Shown here: in pieces, positions 16,340 through 25,704 of the stretch | Layout: every line of letters starts with the position of its first letter | Position numbering within the stretch: the stretch's first letter is position 1 | Assembly: GCA_021739635.1 (NCBI GenBank) | Contig: JAIPBH010000019.1 | Coordinates: 1 to 40,482, forward strand | DNA: 40,482 nucleotides | Reading direction: 5' to 3' | DNA from: Flavobacteriaceae bacterium | GTDB lineage: Bacteria; Bacteroidota; Bacteroidia; Flavobacteriales; Flavobacteriaceae | The notes under the pieces: model-generated | What the model saw: the letters and a program-made list of their open reading frames with translations, nothing else | Told to the model about the DNA's origin: nothing | The model's database searches: none | Position numbers and translations under genes: made by a program

Positions 16340-18712
16340 TTATCCCGCGTTATAAATTTCATTTTCTAAATCTTTTATTGCTTTATCGAAGTCCTTCTTT
16401 TTACCAAAGGCGCGAACCAACTCAACGGGAGAACCTATTTCGTTTAACGGTTTCACCTTTAACACCGAACCATGTTCTATTGAAGTAATGCCTTCGTTTT
16501 CGTATTTCTCTAATAAGCTATTTATAACTTTTTGAGCTGTTTCACTATACTTACCAAAATAATTACGTTTACGAACATTATTAGCGCGTTCTTTTCTAGT
16601 TAAAGCAGGTTGGTCGAAAGCAATATGGCATATCAAATCAAAGTCATCTAAATCTTGTCCCACTTCTTCTCGCAATGCTTCCAGTAAAATGCCATGCTCT
16701 GCAAATTCAGAGATTAACTCTTCTTTCTTTTTAGAAGCATGCCACTTTTGAATAAAATCATCTAAAGAAGCAAACTCATTTTCTATATTTTTTCTTGAAT
16801 AATCTTTTAAGGATTCTGTAATTAACTTACCGTCTTTACCGTAATACTGTACTCGTTCGTTAATTACAGAAACTGGAATATTATTCACATAAAATTTTCT
16901 AATGATTTCCTCAGTCTCATCTATGTCTATATTGGGTCGAGTAGGTCCAAAATCATCAGATGGGTTTAAATTATCTGATTCTGATTCTGGAACGTAATCC
17001 TCGTCATCAATTGGCATCACCGGGTCATCAGGTGCCGGCTCATAGATTTGTACTGGGTCCCCATCAAAATCTGGCCTAGCAAAAATATTGGTTGCCTTTC
17101 TAAAATCCATAATGGTAAAATAGACTTTTCCTTCGGCTTCTCTTATTCGTGTTCCTCTACCAATAATTTGTTTAAATTCTGTAACGGATTGAATATTAGA
17201 TTCTAAAACAATAAACTTTACCATTTTTGTATCAATACCTGTGGTCAACATTTTAGAAGTAGTAGCTATTACAGGAAAATGCTCTTCTACATCGGTAAAA
17301 TTATCGAGTTCTTGTTTTCCTACTTCATCATCTCCAGTAATTTTTACACAGTAGTTCCAGTGCTTAGCAACCAAGTCTGCATTTTCGTTAATTAACGCTT
17401 GACGCATTCGGTTGGCATGGTCTATATCAACACAAAAAACAATAGTTTTTGCAAAACGGTCTGTTGCCTTTAAATATTCGGTTATTTTTTGAGCAACCAC
17501 TTGTGTGCGCTCATCAATAGCTAAAGTCTTATCGTAATCTTTTAAATTATAAATTCGGTCAGCCACTTCGTTCCCATACTTATCTAATAAGCCAGAAGTT
17601 GGTCTCCAACCATCGTCCACATTCGTTGTAATTCGTACGACTTTATAAGGAGCTAAAAATCCATCTTCAATACCTTGTTTTAAGGAATAAGTATACACAG
17701 GCTTACCAAAATAGTCCATATTAGAAACATCTTTTGTTTCTTTAGGAGTTGCCGTTAGACCAATATGAGTTGCAGAATTAAAATACGTTAAAACATCACG
17801 CCATGCAGAGGCTTCGGAAGCACTTCCACGATGACACTCATCAATAACAACCAAATCGAAGAAATCTCGACTAAATTCTTTATAGGCATTTTTCTCTTCG
17901 TCATTGCTAGTAAGCCCTTGATATAAAGCAAAATATATTTGATAGGATTTATCAATTTTCCTATTTTTAATAATATGCATGATGTCGTTTCCAAAAGGAG
18001 AAAAATCACCGTTCTTTGTCTGTGTCAACAAGGCATTTCTATCAGCTAGAAACAGTATTCGTTTCTTTACCCCCGTTTTCCATAATCTCCAAATAATATT
18101 AAAGGCTGTATACGTTTTGCCTGTGCCTGTAGCCATTACTAAAATAATTCGGTCTTGACCTTTAGCAATTGCTTCAATGGTTCTATTTATGGCATTTTGT
18201 TGGTAATAACGTGGACTCATGCCGCTGTCATCAACAAAGTAATCTTGCTGAACAATATCTTGGGCTTGTGGAGTTTCTAATTGGTTATACTTTAGATATT
18301 TCTGCCATAAAAAATCAGGTGAAGGGAAACTATCTAAAGGAATTTCTTGTTCGGTAGCTCCATTCTGATTTGTTTTATCGTGAAACACAAATGAATCTCC
18401 ATTGGAAGTAAACACAAATGGAATTTGTAGAATTTCAGAATATTCTAAGGCCTGTTGCATCCCTGAACCCACAGGCTTTTTATTGTCTTTTGCCTCTATA
18501 ATTGCAATGGGGACATTAGGCATGTAATAAAGGATATAATCTGCTCTTTTTGATTTCCCTCGTGTATATAATTTACCTTGAACAATAATACGACCATCTG
18601 TAAAGGATACTTCTTCTCGAACTTGCTTTTTTATATTCCAACCTGCTTTCTCAATAGCTGGGCTAATAAATTTGGTGCAGATATCTCTTTCTGAAAGGTC
18701 TTTTTTGTTCAT
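16340..18712 (-). CDS. hsdR: type I restriction endonuclease subunit, EcoEI-like
   Basis: The 790-aa motor and nuclease subunit of the type I complex. The N-terminal nuclease motif is visible as RADYI (Asp58) and IIEAKDNKK (E73-x-K75). Walker A ATGTGKT is at 194-200 and the DEAD-like box DECH at 291-294. Helicase motif III-like ATPKE and motif VI-like QIIGRGTRIRE follow, then a C-terminal domain of the EcoEI R type. It is the first gene of the minus-strand cluster. The 519 bp upstream hold a repeat copy and no gene. No clear TAnnTTTG box is seen before it. Confidence 0.96.
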   Translation of the reverse strand: MNKKDLSERDICTKFISPAIEKAGWNIKKQVREEVSFTDGRIIVQGKLYTRGKSKRADYILYYMPNVPIAIIEAKDNKKPVGSGMQQALEYSEILQIPFVFTSNGDSFVFHDKTNQNGATEQEIPLDSFPSPDFLWQKYLKYNQLETPQAQDIVQQDYFVDDSGMSPRYYQQNAINRTIEAIAKGQDRIILVMATGTGKTYTAFNIIWRLWKTGVKKRILFLADRNALLTQTKNGDFSPFGNDIMHIIKNRKIDKSYQIYFALYQGLTSNDEEKNAYKEFSRDFFDLVVIDECHRGSASEASAWRDVLTYFNSATHIGLTATPKETKDVSNMDYFGKPVYTYSLKQGIEDGFLAPYKVVRITTNVDDGWRPTSGLLDKYGNEVADRIYNLKDYDKTLAIDERTQVVAQKITEYLKATDRFAKTIVFCVDIDHANRMRQALINENADLVAKHWNYCVKITGDDEVGKQELDNFTDVEEHFPVIATTSKMLTTGIDTKMVKFIVLESNIQSVTEFKQIIGRGTRIREAEGKVYFTIMDFRKATNIFARPDFDGDPVQIYEPAPDDPVMPIDDEDYVPESESDNLNPSDDFGPTRPNIDIDETEEIIRKFYVNNIPVSVINERVQYYGKDGKLITESLKDYSRKNIENEFASLDDFIQKWHASKKKEELISEFAEHGILLEALREEVGQDLDDFDLICHIAFDQPALTRKERANNVRKRNYFGKYSETAQKVINSLLEKYENEGITSIEHGSVLKVKPLNEIGSPVELVRAFGKKKDFDKAIKDLENEIYNAG

Positions 18713-18998
18713 AAAAATTTTCGCTCAAAGGGGGCTTAATATAAATTTGTGCTATTAATTTTTTAGGAGAATTTAAAGATATAAAAAGATGTTTAATCTA
18801 ACCCCATAGGATATCATATTTATCTTATAAAATATTAGAAATTCCATAAGGATTTAATGTTCTTTTAAAAGTTTAACAGCTTAAATAATTTATATGTCCT
18901 ATCCAGTTTTAGAATTCAAATCCCAAGTATTTTAAGGTAATTTAACTTTAATTGTGATTTTTGCATCATTAAGAAATTATTACTATCTCTATAGCATA
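18713..18998. other. gene-free stretch upstream of hsdR
   Basis: AT-rich sequence with stops in every frame. It must hold the promoter of the restriction cluster, but I find no convincing -7 box or operator. It borders repeat copy 1 on the right. Confidence 0.5.
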
Positions 18999-19152
18999 TT
19001 GCAAAAAACGGTTAAAGTGAACAACTGAAAAACGGAATTTTTTGAACCACTTTAAAACTCTTTTCAGCCTAAGCTATTAAAAGGATTTGCAATAATTATT
19101 GTTATGCCCACTTTTATCCGCTGTAGGTAGCTCAACTTGTCCGCCCTATTCA
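18999..19152 (+). repeat. module-border repeat, copy 1
   Basis: About 150 bp, closely matching 24830-24980 and, over the first ~120 bp, 26407-26558, all in one orientation. It starts TTGCAAAAAACGGTTAAAG. Internal inverted repeats include TTAAAGTG/CACTTTAA, CTGAAAA/TTTTCAG and GGAT/ATCC around AATAATTATT, so single strands could fold extensively. It separates the restriction cluster from the kinase/phosphatase module. No coding frame is conserved. Confidence 0.85.
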
Positions 19153-19231
19153 GGTTTAGTTCTAATCGGTTAAACTCGTATAAGTTCATTTAATTTTCGT
19201 AAGTAAGCTTGAGTTGATAAAATAGTATAAA

Positions 19232-22165
19232 TCATTTTGTTTTCATATTTAACATTTCATAAGTTTCAACTAAGTACATTTCATTTATATAACCTATTTT
19301 ATTCAAATACTTTACTTCATAATAATTATCATAATATGACAAAACTTTAATTGATGCTCCTTTTGGAATTAATATAAGAATATATGAAAATATGCCAGGT
19401 TTATCTCTTAGTTTTCCTTCCATTTTCAAAGTTGTACTTAAATTTTTATTATTAGAATTTGAATTTGTATAAATTGATGTGTTACTAGAAACTTTACCTT
19501 TTAAAGAATTCATTTCATTAGTTTCAACTAAGTAAATTTCATTTATATAACCTATTTCATTCAAATACTTTACTTCATAATAATTATCATAATATGACAA
19601 AACTTTAATTGATGCTCCTTTTGGAATATATTTAATTATATTTGACATTGGGATGGGTTTATCTCTTAATTTCCCATCAATTTTCATAGTTGTTCCATAC
19701 GTTTTATTTGCATCAAAATTACTAGTAACCTCACTTTTTGTATCGGTATAGTCAACCGTTTTTTCTGTGTCATTTTCGGGATAACTAATATTTGCATTTA
19801 TTACCTCTCCATTAAGATAAATATCTGATTGCTCTAAGTCTCCATTTTCATAATAGGTAGTATAAAAACCATCTAACTCTCCATTTTTAAAATTCCCCTT
19901 CTGTTTTATATTCCCATTCTTATAATACCAAATACATATTCCTTCCATTACAATATTATGTTCATAATAGGCTGAAGACAATTCACTAATTTCCCCCTCA
20001 AAATATAAATGTCCTGAAATATAATATTCCTTAACTTTGCCAATAGGTTTACCGCTTTCATCTAAAGTGATTTTTCTATAATATTCTGCTGATTCTGGAT
20101 AACAAATCTCCCAATAGTCATTATAAAATATCTTTTTTTCAACGTATACTTTTTCATTTGAATTTTCAATTCCATAAGTTTCAATAATTTTGCCTTTACC
20201 ATCAAAGATGTATCTAACAATACTATTTGATGATGATAAATCTTTTTTATTAAGATTATAGTATTCATATTTAGTATATAAATCGTATGTGTTGTCTGAT
20301 ATTTTTTCTATTTTTTGCACAAAATTCCTAGAGGACATGGTAAACCCCCAAATGTATTCATACCTTTTTTTTATGCTATTGGATGAAGGATTATTTAAAT
20401 CCCAATATCGAGAAATATTAGGAGAAAAATAGGAATAAATTTTTTCAAAATCCCTCTGTTCTTCAGCAGTAAGTAAATCATTAATAATTTGAAAATAATC
20501 CTCTGAATTGAATCTATTAGATATTATTTCTTTTTTTTCATCATTATTAAATCCTCCAAAATAGTATATTGAAGAAACTATTGCTAAAATAAAAAGGATT
20601 CCAATGATAACAAAAATGCGAAACAGTTTTAATTGATGCTCTCTTTTCTTTTTTTTTTGTTTCAATTTAGCAGCTTCTTCAAACGCTTTTTTTTCAGTTT
20701 CTATCCTTAAAACCTTTTCTTTTTCTAACCTAGTATTTTCATCTCGAATTTCTTTTTGTCTTTTTAAATTAGAAGCTTCATCAAGTGCCTTCTTTTCCTT
20801 TTTCTCTTTTTCTTTTCTTTTTTTTTCTAGTTTCGCAATTTCAGCTCTAATTATTTTCTGTCTGTTTGAGACAAGGTCTTCCTCTTGCTCACTATTTTCA
20901 TATTCATTTGAATTACCACTCGGTTTTTTTTTTAGAGAATTATCAATATTTTTGCTTTTCTTTTCTTTACTAAAATCTACTTCTATAAAGTTTTGATGAC
21001 TAGTTAATAATATTTGCTTTATCTCTAATCCATTAGAAATTATTATTGTCTTGCCTGTATAAAGATTCTTATCTAATTCTAATGGGGTGTTGCCAATTTT
21101 TTCAAAAGAGGAAGTTAAAACAACGGCTTCCCCCTCAATTGAAATGATCTTGTACTTATCTTTTAATAAATTGTGTGCTATTAACGACTCTCCTAAATCA
21201 TTTTTTTGTATTATTTGTGAGATAGATGTGTAATTTGATTTTAAAGCTTGATTTTCTAGTCTAGGTTTTTCAATAAGAGAAATATCATTATTACAAAACT
21301 GCTTTAAATTGTCTAAATAAAAGTTTAAAGAAGATGAATTAATTTTGTAAAGGCGATTAAATAATTTCGATTGATTTGGGTTTAAAAAATCTTGTACTGT
21401 GAATAAAAAATTATCCAGAGTATTAAATCCCCCCTGCATAACTTCTAGCCATAAAGACTTGTCATGTTTTAAAGCTTCTAAAGCTGTTAATATAACCCAA
21501 AATGAAAACCTGTCTATTTTTTCATTATAAAAATTTATATCTCTTTTTGGATGTTGAAATTCACTTCTTCCAGTTTCAACAGATTTTTTATTAACCAGTT
21601 CAGGGACATACATACCATCATAATCTATTAAGCGGATTTGAAATTTACTGGAATCTCCTGTTATTATTATATTTCCACATTGCAAATCACCATGTCCAAT
21701 CCCATGACTTTCTAAATCATTTGACATATCAACCAATTTCTCCTGTATTTCAGAAATTAAGTGTTTATTATTCAAATGTTTAGTGATAAAGTTATTAATT
21801 AAATTTCCTTCAACCCATTCCATTTTTAATATTGGAAAGGATTTACCGTTAACCATTATTTCATAATCAATAAATTCACAATCTGTTTTCCATGTTGAAT
21901 TTATTTTTTTTACATAATCACATATAATTTTATAGCGTTCAATCGTATTTTTTTCAATTGTCAAAAAACATCTAATAGCATATATTTTTCCGTCATAACT
22001 TCCTTTAAAAACGGCAGCAAAAGCACCAGAACCAAATAGAAAAACCTTAATTGGCGTAGTTCTTACAGGAATCAAAATCATACCTTTAAGAGAGCGGAAT
22101 GCATCTCCTCCTTTTTTTTGAATGAGTTGATTATATTCTCCTATTGTTGGGAAGTTAATTTGCAT
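19232..22165 (-). CDS. membrane protein kinase of a TerY-P-type triad, with MORN-like and SH3 repeats
   Basis: The 977-aa protein has a Ser/Thr kinase-like domain at the N-terminus: glycine loop FGSGAFAAVFKG (44-55), catalytic loop HGDLQCGN (158-165) and DYD (181-183) in place of DFG. The usual ATP-binding VAIK lysine appears as AIR (Arg65), a departure to check. A Lys/Glu-rich coiled coil (about 430-510) leads to one membrane helix (about 515-535). The far side holds a probable NTF2-like segment, MORN-like YYKNG/YYENG repeats (about 750-800) and two almost identical bacterial SH3 domains (about 840-900 and 910-970). Kinase, PP2C and vWA genes together form the TerY-P triad named by Anantharaman and Aravind. 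It is the last gene, 42 bp after the phosphatase. A role in signalling of envelope stress or infection is inference. Confidence 0.85.
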   Translation of the reverse strand: MQINFPTIGEYNQLIQKKGGDAFRSLKGMILIPVRTTPIKVFLFGSGAFAAVFKGSYDGKIYAIRCFLTIEKNTIERYKIICDYVKKINSTWKTDCEFIDYEIMVNGKSFPILKMEWVEGNLINNFITKHLNNKHLISEIQEKLVDMSNDLESHGIGHGDLQCGNIIITGDSSKFQIRLIDYDGMYVPELVNKKSVETGRSEFQHPKRDINFYNEKIDRFSFWVILTALEALKHDKSLWLEVMQGGFNTLDNFLFTVQDFLNPNQSKLFNRLYKINSSSLNFYLDNLKQFCNNDISLIEKPRLENQALKSNYTSISQIIQKNDLGESLIAHNLLKDKYKIISIEGEAVVLTSSFEKIGNTPLELDKNLYTGKTIIISNGLEIKQILLTSHQNFIEVDFSKEKKSKNIDNSLKKKPSGNSNEYENSEQEEDLVSNRQKIIRAEIAKLEKKRKEKEKKEKKALDEASNLKRQKEIRDENTRLEKEKVLRIETEKKAFEEAAKLKQKKKKREHQLKLFRIFVIIGILFILAIVSSIYYFGGFNNDEKKEIISNRFNSEDYFQIINDLLTAEEQRDFEKIYSYFSPNISRYWDLNNPSSNSIKKRYEYIWGFTMSSRNFVQKIEKISDNTYDLYTKYEYYNLNKKDLSSSNSIVRYIFDGKGKIIETYGIENSNEKVYVEKKIFYNDYWEICYPESAEYYRKITLDESGKPIGKVKEYYISGHLYFEGEISELSSAYYEHNIVMEGICIWYYKNGNIKQKGNFKNGELDGFYTTYYENGDLEQSDIYLNGEVINANISYPENDTEKTVDYTDTKSEVTSNFDANKTYGTTMKIDGKLRDKPIPMSNIIKYIPKGASIKVLSYYDNYYEVKYLNEIGYINEIYLVETNEMNSLKGKVSSNTSIYTNSNSNNKNLSTTLKMEGKLRDKPGIFSYILILIPKGASIKVLSYYDNYYEVKYLNKIGYINEMYLVETYEMLNMKTK
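19253..19629. repeat. recent intragenic duplication of the SH3 domain
   Basis: The segments 19253-19371 and 19511-19629 are nearly identical direct repeats, 258 bp (86 codons) apart, so the duplication keeps frame. They encode the ASIKVLSYYDNYYEVKYLN part of the two SH3 domains. The high DNA identity marks either a recent duplication or ongoing gene conversion, and gives a site where one repeat could be lost or gained. Confidence 0.85.
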
Positions 22166-22207
22166 TAATTGTTTTATTGAGTTTTTTGTATGGACACACT
22201 ATTTTAC

Positions 22208-23359
22208 TTATTTCTTTTCTTCTTTTCCTACAGGCTTCGTAAGTTCTTGTATTTGTGAAGTTTTACTCCTAAGCTGCTTCTTTAAAGATTTAATGTCAGA
22301 TTCTAAATTCTTATTCTTTTTTTCTAAAGTTTTAATTATTAAATTTTCAGAGGCTTTATTAGTTTTTTGATGGTCTATAGGTCTAAACCAAAAAATAAAA
22401 AGTAGACATAATAAGATTAAACTAAGTGCAGACATTAATAACACTGATATCAGTTTTATCTTTTTTTTGACTTCAAAAAAATCATGAGCAACACCATTGA
22501 ATTGATTTCTTATTTCTTGCATTTGCATATCATTAAATTTTATTGATGTTATTTCTGTAACTTGAGTTGGTTTAAACTCTTCTTCATTCTTTTTGGGAAA
22601 TGAAAAATTATTTGGTGGATGAATTATTTTAAGATGGCTTGTTTCTTCTATATTTATAATTATTGCAGAAATATCATCTTCTTGTAATTCTTTACTTTCC
22701 CAATATTTTAAACAAAAGTTATGAAAGGATTCAAAATCACTTAATATAATTAACTCATTAAATACCTCTGGTTTTTGTAAAATCAATCTGCTTAATGCAT
22801 CAGTTGCTAAAATCAAATTATCACCAGGCACAATATCAATAATTTTTTGATTGAAAAATTTTTCATCAATATTACCTTTAATTAAATCTATAGAATTCAG
22901 AAAATAATTATTACTATCTAGACTTTCAATATCTGAATAAGGAAAAGAACTTATTAGATTTTTTGAATTGTATACAAAAAGGTTACTATCTCCGCAAGAA
23001 ATTACATTAACCTTATTATTTTCTGAAAATTGAAGGCCAATAAAAGTAGCTGTACCACCCTTGGCTTGTTTAGTCTTTTCTAAAGATGCTTTCGCAGGAT
23101 TGGAGCTAAATTCAAAATTTACACCGTTATATTGTTCTACACTTTTAGATAAATTTGAAATTAATTCTATTGGGATAAAAGTTGTTTTATTTATAAAATT
23201 TCTAGTAATTAATTCCGCCCAAATTTCAGATTTAAAACTCTGAGTGGTTCCATCGGCCAAAGCAAAAACCTTTTTTTTTGGATTAATAGCATATTTATCC
23301 TGTATAAATTTATATTCATAAGAATCTCTTTTATGCAGCTGTAAAATGGTTGTGCTCAC
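22208..23359 (-). CDS. PP2C-type protein phosphatase with membrane anchor
   Basis: The 383-aa protein shows PP2C metal-binding motifs: FALADGTTQS (near 31-40), GGTATFIGL (near 100), ISCGDSNLF (near 120), LATDALSR (near 183) and EDDISAI (near 228). A membrane helix follows at about 303-325, then a coiled coil to the C-terminus (ENLIIKTLEKKNKNLESD). It probably reverses phosphorylation by the neighbouring membrane kinase. It starts at a GTG that overlaps the last base of the vWA gene stop codon (TAGTG), so translation is coupled. It would be cytoplasmic and membrane-tethered beside the kinase. Confidence 0.87.
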   Translation of the reverse strand: MSTTILQLHKRDSYEYKFIQDKYAINPKKKVFALADGTTQSFKSEIWAELITRNFINKTTFIPIELISNLSKSVEQYNGVNFEFSSNPAKASLEKTKQAKGGTATFIGLQFSENNKVNVISCGDSNLFVYNSKNLISSFPYSDIESLDSNNYFLNSIDLIKGNIDEKFFNQKIIDIVPGDNLILATDALSRLILQKPEVFNELIILSDFESFHNFCLKYWESKELQEDDISAIIINIEETSHLKIIHPPNNFSFPKKNEEEFKPTQVTEITSIKFNDMQMQEIRNQFNGVAHDFFEVKKKIKLISVLLMSALSLILLCLLFIFWFRPIDHQKTNKASENLIIKTLEKKNKNLESDIKSLKKQLRSKTSQIQELTKPVGKEEKK

Positions 23360-24165
23360 TATTGAGGTGTTCCAATATTTAAAAAATTAATTAAATCCGT
23401 TGCATTTCCATTAAACACATATCCTTTTGCAAAGTTATTTATATTATATCCTTTCTGTTGGGCTATTCTAACCATATTTTCATCAAGAACTGAAGATAAA
23501 TCAAACAATAATCTTCCAAATCTATCTCCTGTAGTAACATCGCTTGGAAATAGAAGTTTGTCCCCGGCTGTAGTAGATATATGAATGTTTAATATTTTAG
23601 TTGCCCCATAATTAGTATGCAATGTTTTAATTTGTTCAACCTCTTTTTTTAAAGCACTAAAACTACTACCTGAATCAGTTGCTTCACCATCTGTAATATT
23701 TATTACTATAGGAGGATGACAATCTCTATGGTTTCCCCAGTTTATCCAATCATTACAAAGTCTTTTTGCGTTTTCAAATGCTTTGGTCATAGGGGTATTA
23801 CTCCCAGCATATGGTTTTATCCATATAGGCTTTTCATTCTCTTGCCCAAGTGGATAATCAAATATGTTTTTAATAGGGACAACCCATTTTCCAGATAACT
23901 GACCTTCCCATCCAGACTGGACTGTATTTATGTCTTTTCCATAGCCAATTATTGCTACCTCAAAACGATTTTTAAGTTCCCCTCCACTTCCAATACATCT
24001 AAGCCCTACTTCGTATAAAATATCATTTATAGCTTCAGCTACTTCAACAGCTTTTGTATGTGATGCATTGCCAAATGTCTCAGTCATCGAACCACTTTGG
24101 TCAATTAAATATACTAGCAAACAAGGATTTGTACTACTAATAGTTAGATTTCTTAAATCGTGCAT
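23359..24165 (-). CDS. TerY-like von Willebrand factor A domain protein
   Basis: The protein (268 aa from this start) is almost entirely a vWA domain. Its metal-ion-dependent adhesion site is complete: DQSGSM near the N-terminus, a Thr in GSNTPMTKAF and an Asp in NITDGEATD. vWA proteins of this TerY type occur with PP2C phosphatases and kinases. I chose ATG at 24165 (MHDLRNLTIS), 10 bp after the DUF805 stop. The open frame continues up to 24399, but the extra 78 residues overlap the DUF805 gene and are low-complexity shadow sequence. The stop codon overlaps the GTG of the phosphatase gene. Confidence 0.88.
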   Translation of the reverse strand: MHDLRNLTISSTNPCLLVYLIDQSGSMTETFGNASHTKAVEVAEAINDILYEVGLRCIGSGGELKNRFEVAIIGYGKDINTVQSGWEGQLSGKWVVPIKNIFDYPLGQENEKPIWIKPYAGSNTPMTKAFENAKRLCNDWINWGNHRDCHPPIVINITDGEATDSGSSFSALKKEVEQIKTLHTNYGATKILNIHISTTAGDKLLFPSDVTTGDRFGRLLFDLSSVLDENMVRIAQQKGYNINNFAKGYVFNGNATDLINFLNIGTPQ

Positions 24166-24175
24166 TATTTTTTTT

Positions 24176-24682
24176 TTAGTTATATAAATCCCCATCTTTA
24201 TAACCTTCTTGGTTTCCAGAATTAGTTTGATTAGTATTCGTTCTTGTAGAATCATTAATCGTGTTTGGATTATTATGCCCTCCGTTATAGCCACCCTGAT
24301 ATGTAGAAGAAGAACTAGCGCCTCCTGTATTACCTTGATATGTTTGAGGTGGTTTTTGATACTGAGCATTATTTTCTTTTGGATCTTCGCCGTATTCATT
24401 TCTACCTCTTTGCCCTTCTTGGAATAATAACCATAAACCGTAAAAGGGTATTAATTGCCAAAAACCACTATTTCCTAAATCATGGCATCGTTTTGCTCCT
24501 TGCGCCCAAATAAACCAAAGCATAGGTATGAGTATTATAAAAAGTACAGGAATCGCTTCTTCTCCTCCAATTGCTCCAATAATTCCTATAGTAGTTATAT
24601 ACGCAATAGTGTAAATTAAAATTGATAAACCGTATTCAGTTCTTCTAATACGGCCTTCAAATGAAAAAGGGTTTTTGAACAT
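24176..24682 (-). CDS. DUF805 membrane protein with Gly/Asn/Thr-rich tail
   Basis: The 168-aa protein begins with the DUF805 pattern: FSFEGRIRRTEYGLS, then hydrophobic helices at about 18-38, 44-62 and 78-90, with the family motif GAKRCHDLGNSGFWQLIP between. Residues from about 103 form a disordered tail rich in Gly, Asn, Thr and Gln, ending NQEGYKDGDLYN. It is the first gene of the kinase/phosphatase module, 10 bp before the vWA gene. The family has no settled function; here it may be the membrane component sensed or modified by the triad. Confidence 0.87.
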   Translation of the reverse strand: MFKNPFSFEGRIRRTEYGLSILIYTIAYITTIGIIGAIGGEEAIPVLFIILIPMLWFIWAQGAKRCHDLGNSGFWQLIPFYGLWLLFQEGQRGRNEYGEDPKENNAQYQKPPQTYQGNTGGASSSSTYQGGYNGGHNNPNTINDSTRTNTNQTNSGNQEGYKDGDLYN

Positions 24683-24801
24683 AATTTTTGTGTTTTATTA
24701 ATAATTAAATTTAATTCAATCAATTATAGTGTTTTATGACAAAAATCATGTTTGTCAAAATTACTTACATAACAATGTTAAAAATAATCTTAGAAATAAT
24801 C

Positions 24802-24817
24802 TTACGGTTTACCGTAA
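24802..24817. promoter_or_regulatory. 16-bp palindrome upstream of the DUF805-vWA-PP2C-kinase operon
   Basis: TTACGGTTTACCGTAA has perfect 7-bp arms with a 2-bp centre. It lies 120 bp upstream of the DUF805 start and beside repeat copy 2. The same pattern, TTACnGnnTnCCGTAA, occurs at 1689, 27787 and 27912. It may be an operator of this operon. Confidence 0.55.
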
Positions 24818-24829
24818 ATACCTTTTCTA

Positions 24830-24980
24830 CAAAAAACGGTTAAATTAAACAACTGAAAACGGAATTTTTTGAACCACTTAAAAACTCTTTTCAGCCTAAG
24901 CTATTAAAAGGATTTGCAATAATTATTGTTATGCTCACTTTTATCCGCTGTAGGTGGCTCAACTTGTCCGCCCAATTCAG
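24830..24980 (+). repeat. module-border repeat, copy 2
   Basis: It matches copy 1 over its whole length (CAAAAAACGGTTAAA at the left, GCTCAACTTGTCCGCCC at the right) with scattered changes. It lies between the TerY-P-type module and the nucleotidyltransferase/HTH pair. It shares copy 1's right end, which copy 3 lacks. Confidence 0.85.
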
Positions 24981-25017
24981 TAGCGTTCCACACTGTTTAT
25001 TTCGTTAAAGCCCATAT

Positions 25018-25704
25018 TTAACCAGCTATTATATTTTCAAATTTTTCTGTTATTATTGGTAATCTATCTTGGTAAATTAATGGATGTATATGACATGACA
25101 TAATTTCTTCAAAATTAGATTTAGTATAGACCTTCTTTAATTCTTCTTTTAAAAATAGCCGAATACTTTCTGGTTCCATTTTTATTTCTTCTACTATGGT
25201 TGTTCTATTATCTAAGACATAAATAATATCTTCAAAATCATGACTGGTTCTATAATCGGTACCTCTATCTTTAAATGCTTCAAATTTGGTAGCAAGAAAA
25301 CAACCAGTAGATAACATTTTTATTTCAATGCCCTGAATAGTTACGGCCCATAAATTATCAAATCCTACTTCATACCATTTATTTGCAGGCCCCATAGGAC
25401 CATCTTTTGAAGGCATTATATCTACTGATATCTCTTTATATAAATAACTACAAATGGCATGTCCGTTTGGGTCTGGACTAAAGCCAAGTGAAGCCAACCG
25501 TTCTTGCATTTGTGCCCAAGCAGCATAATTCACTAGGTTTATAGTTAAATCGACATCTCCAGTTGGTCTTATGTCGTCGGCAGAAGCATCATTAGTATAC
25601 AAACTTACTACGGCTCCACCTACAAAAATCATTTTGTCTTTAAGCTCTTTAAGCGCTGTTGCAATTTCTGCAACGGTAGCGATGTTTATAATTTTATTTT
25701 TCAT
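25018..25704 (-). CDS. nucleotidyltransferase, AbiEii-like toxin candidate
   Basis: The 228-aa protein has a nucleotidyltransferase core: MIFVGGAVVSLY (25-36) followed by RPTGDVDLTINL with the paired Asp residues that bind metal, then an Asp-containing strand SVDIMPSKD. This is the fold of AbiEii-type toxins and related minimal nucleotidyltransferases. The upstream HTH gene ends one base before this start, so the pair is co-translated. A small regulator followed by a nucleotidyltransferase is the layout of type IV AbiE toxin-antitoxin loci, but the partner here is not a standard AbiEi, so the assignment is by analogy. Confidence 0.78.
   Translation of the reverse strand: MKNKIINIATVAEIATALKELKDKMIFVGGAVVSLYTNDASADDIRPTGDVDLTINLVNYAAWAQMQERLASLGFSPDPNGHAICSYLYKEISVDIMPSKDGPMGPANKWYEVGFDNLWAVTIQGIEIKMLSTGCFLATKFEAFKDRGTDYRTSHDFEDIIYVLDNRTTIVEEIKMEPESIRLFLKEELKKVYTKSNFEEIMSCHIHPLIYQDRLPIITEKFENIIAG

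Noticed and set aside
3246-18712. BREX or DISARM system
   Set aside because: No PglZ, BrxC, BrxL or DrmA-like protein; the methyltransferase, specificity and motor genes are standard type I restriction-modification.
24166-24399. 78-residue N-terminal extension of the vWA protein
   Set aside because: It overlaps the DUF805 gene and reads as Ile/Lys/Thr-rich shadow sequence; the ATG at 24165 follows the DUF805 stop by 10 bp.
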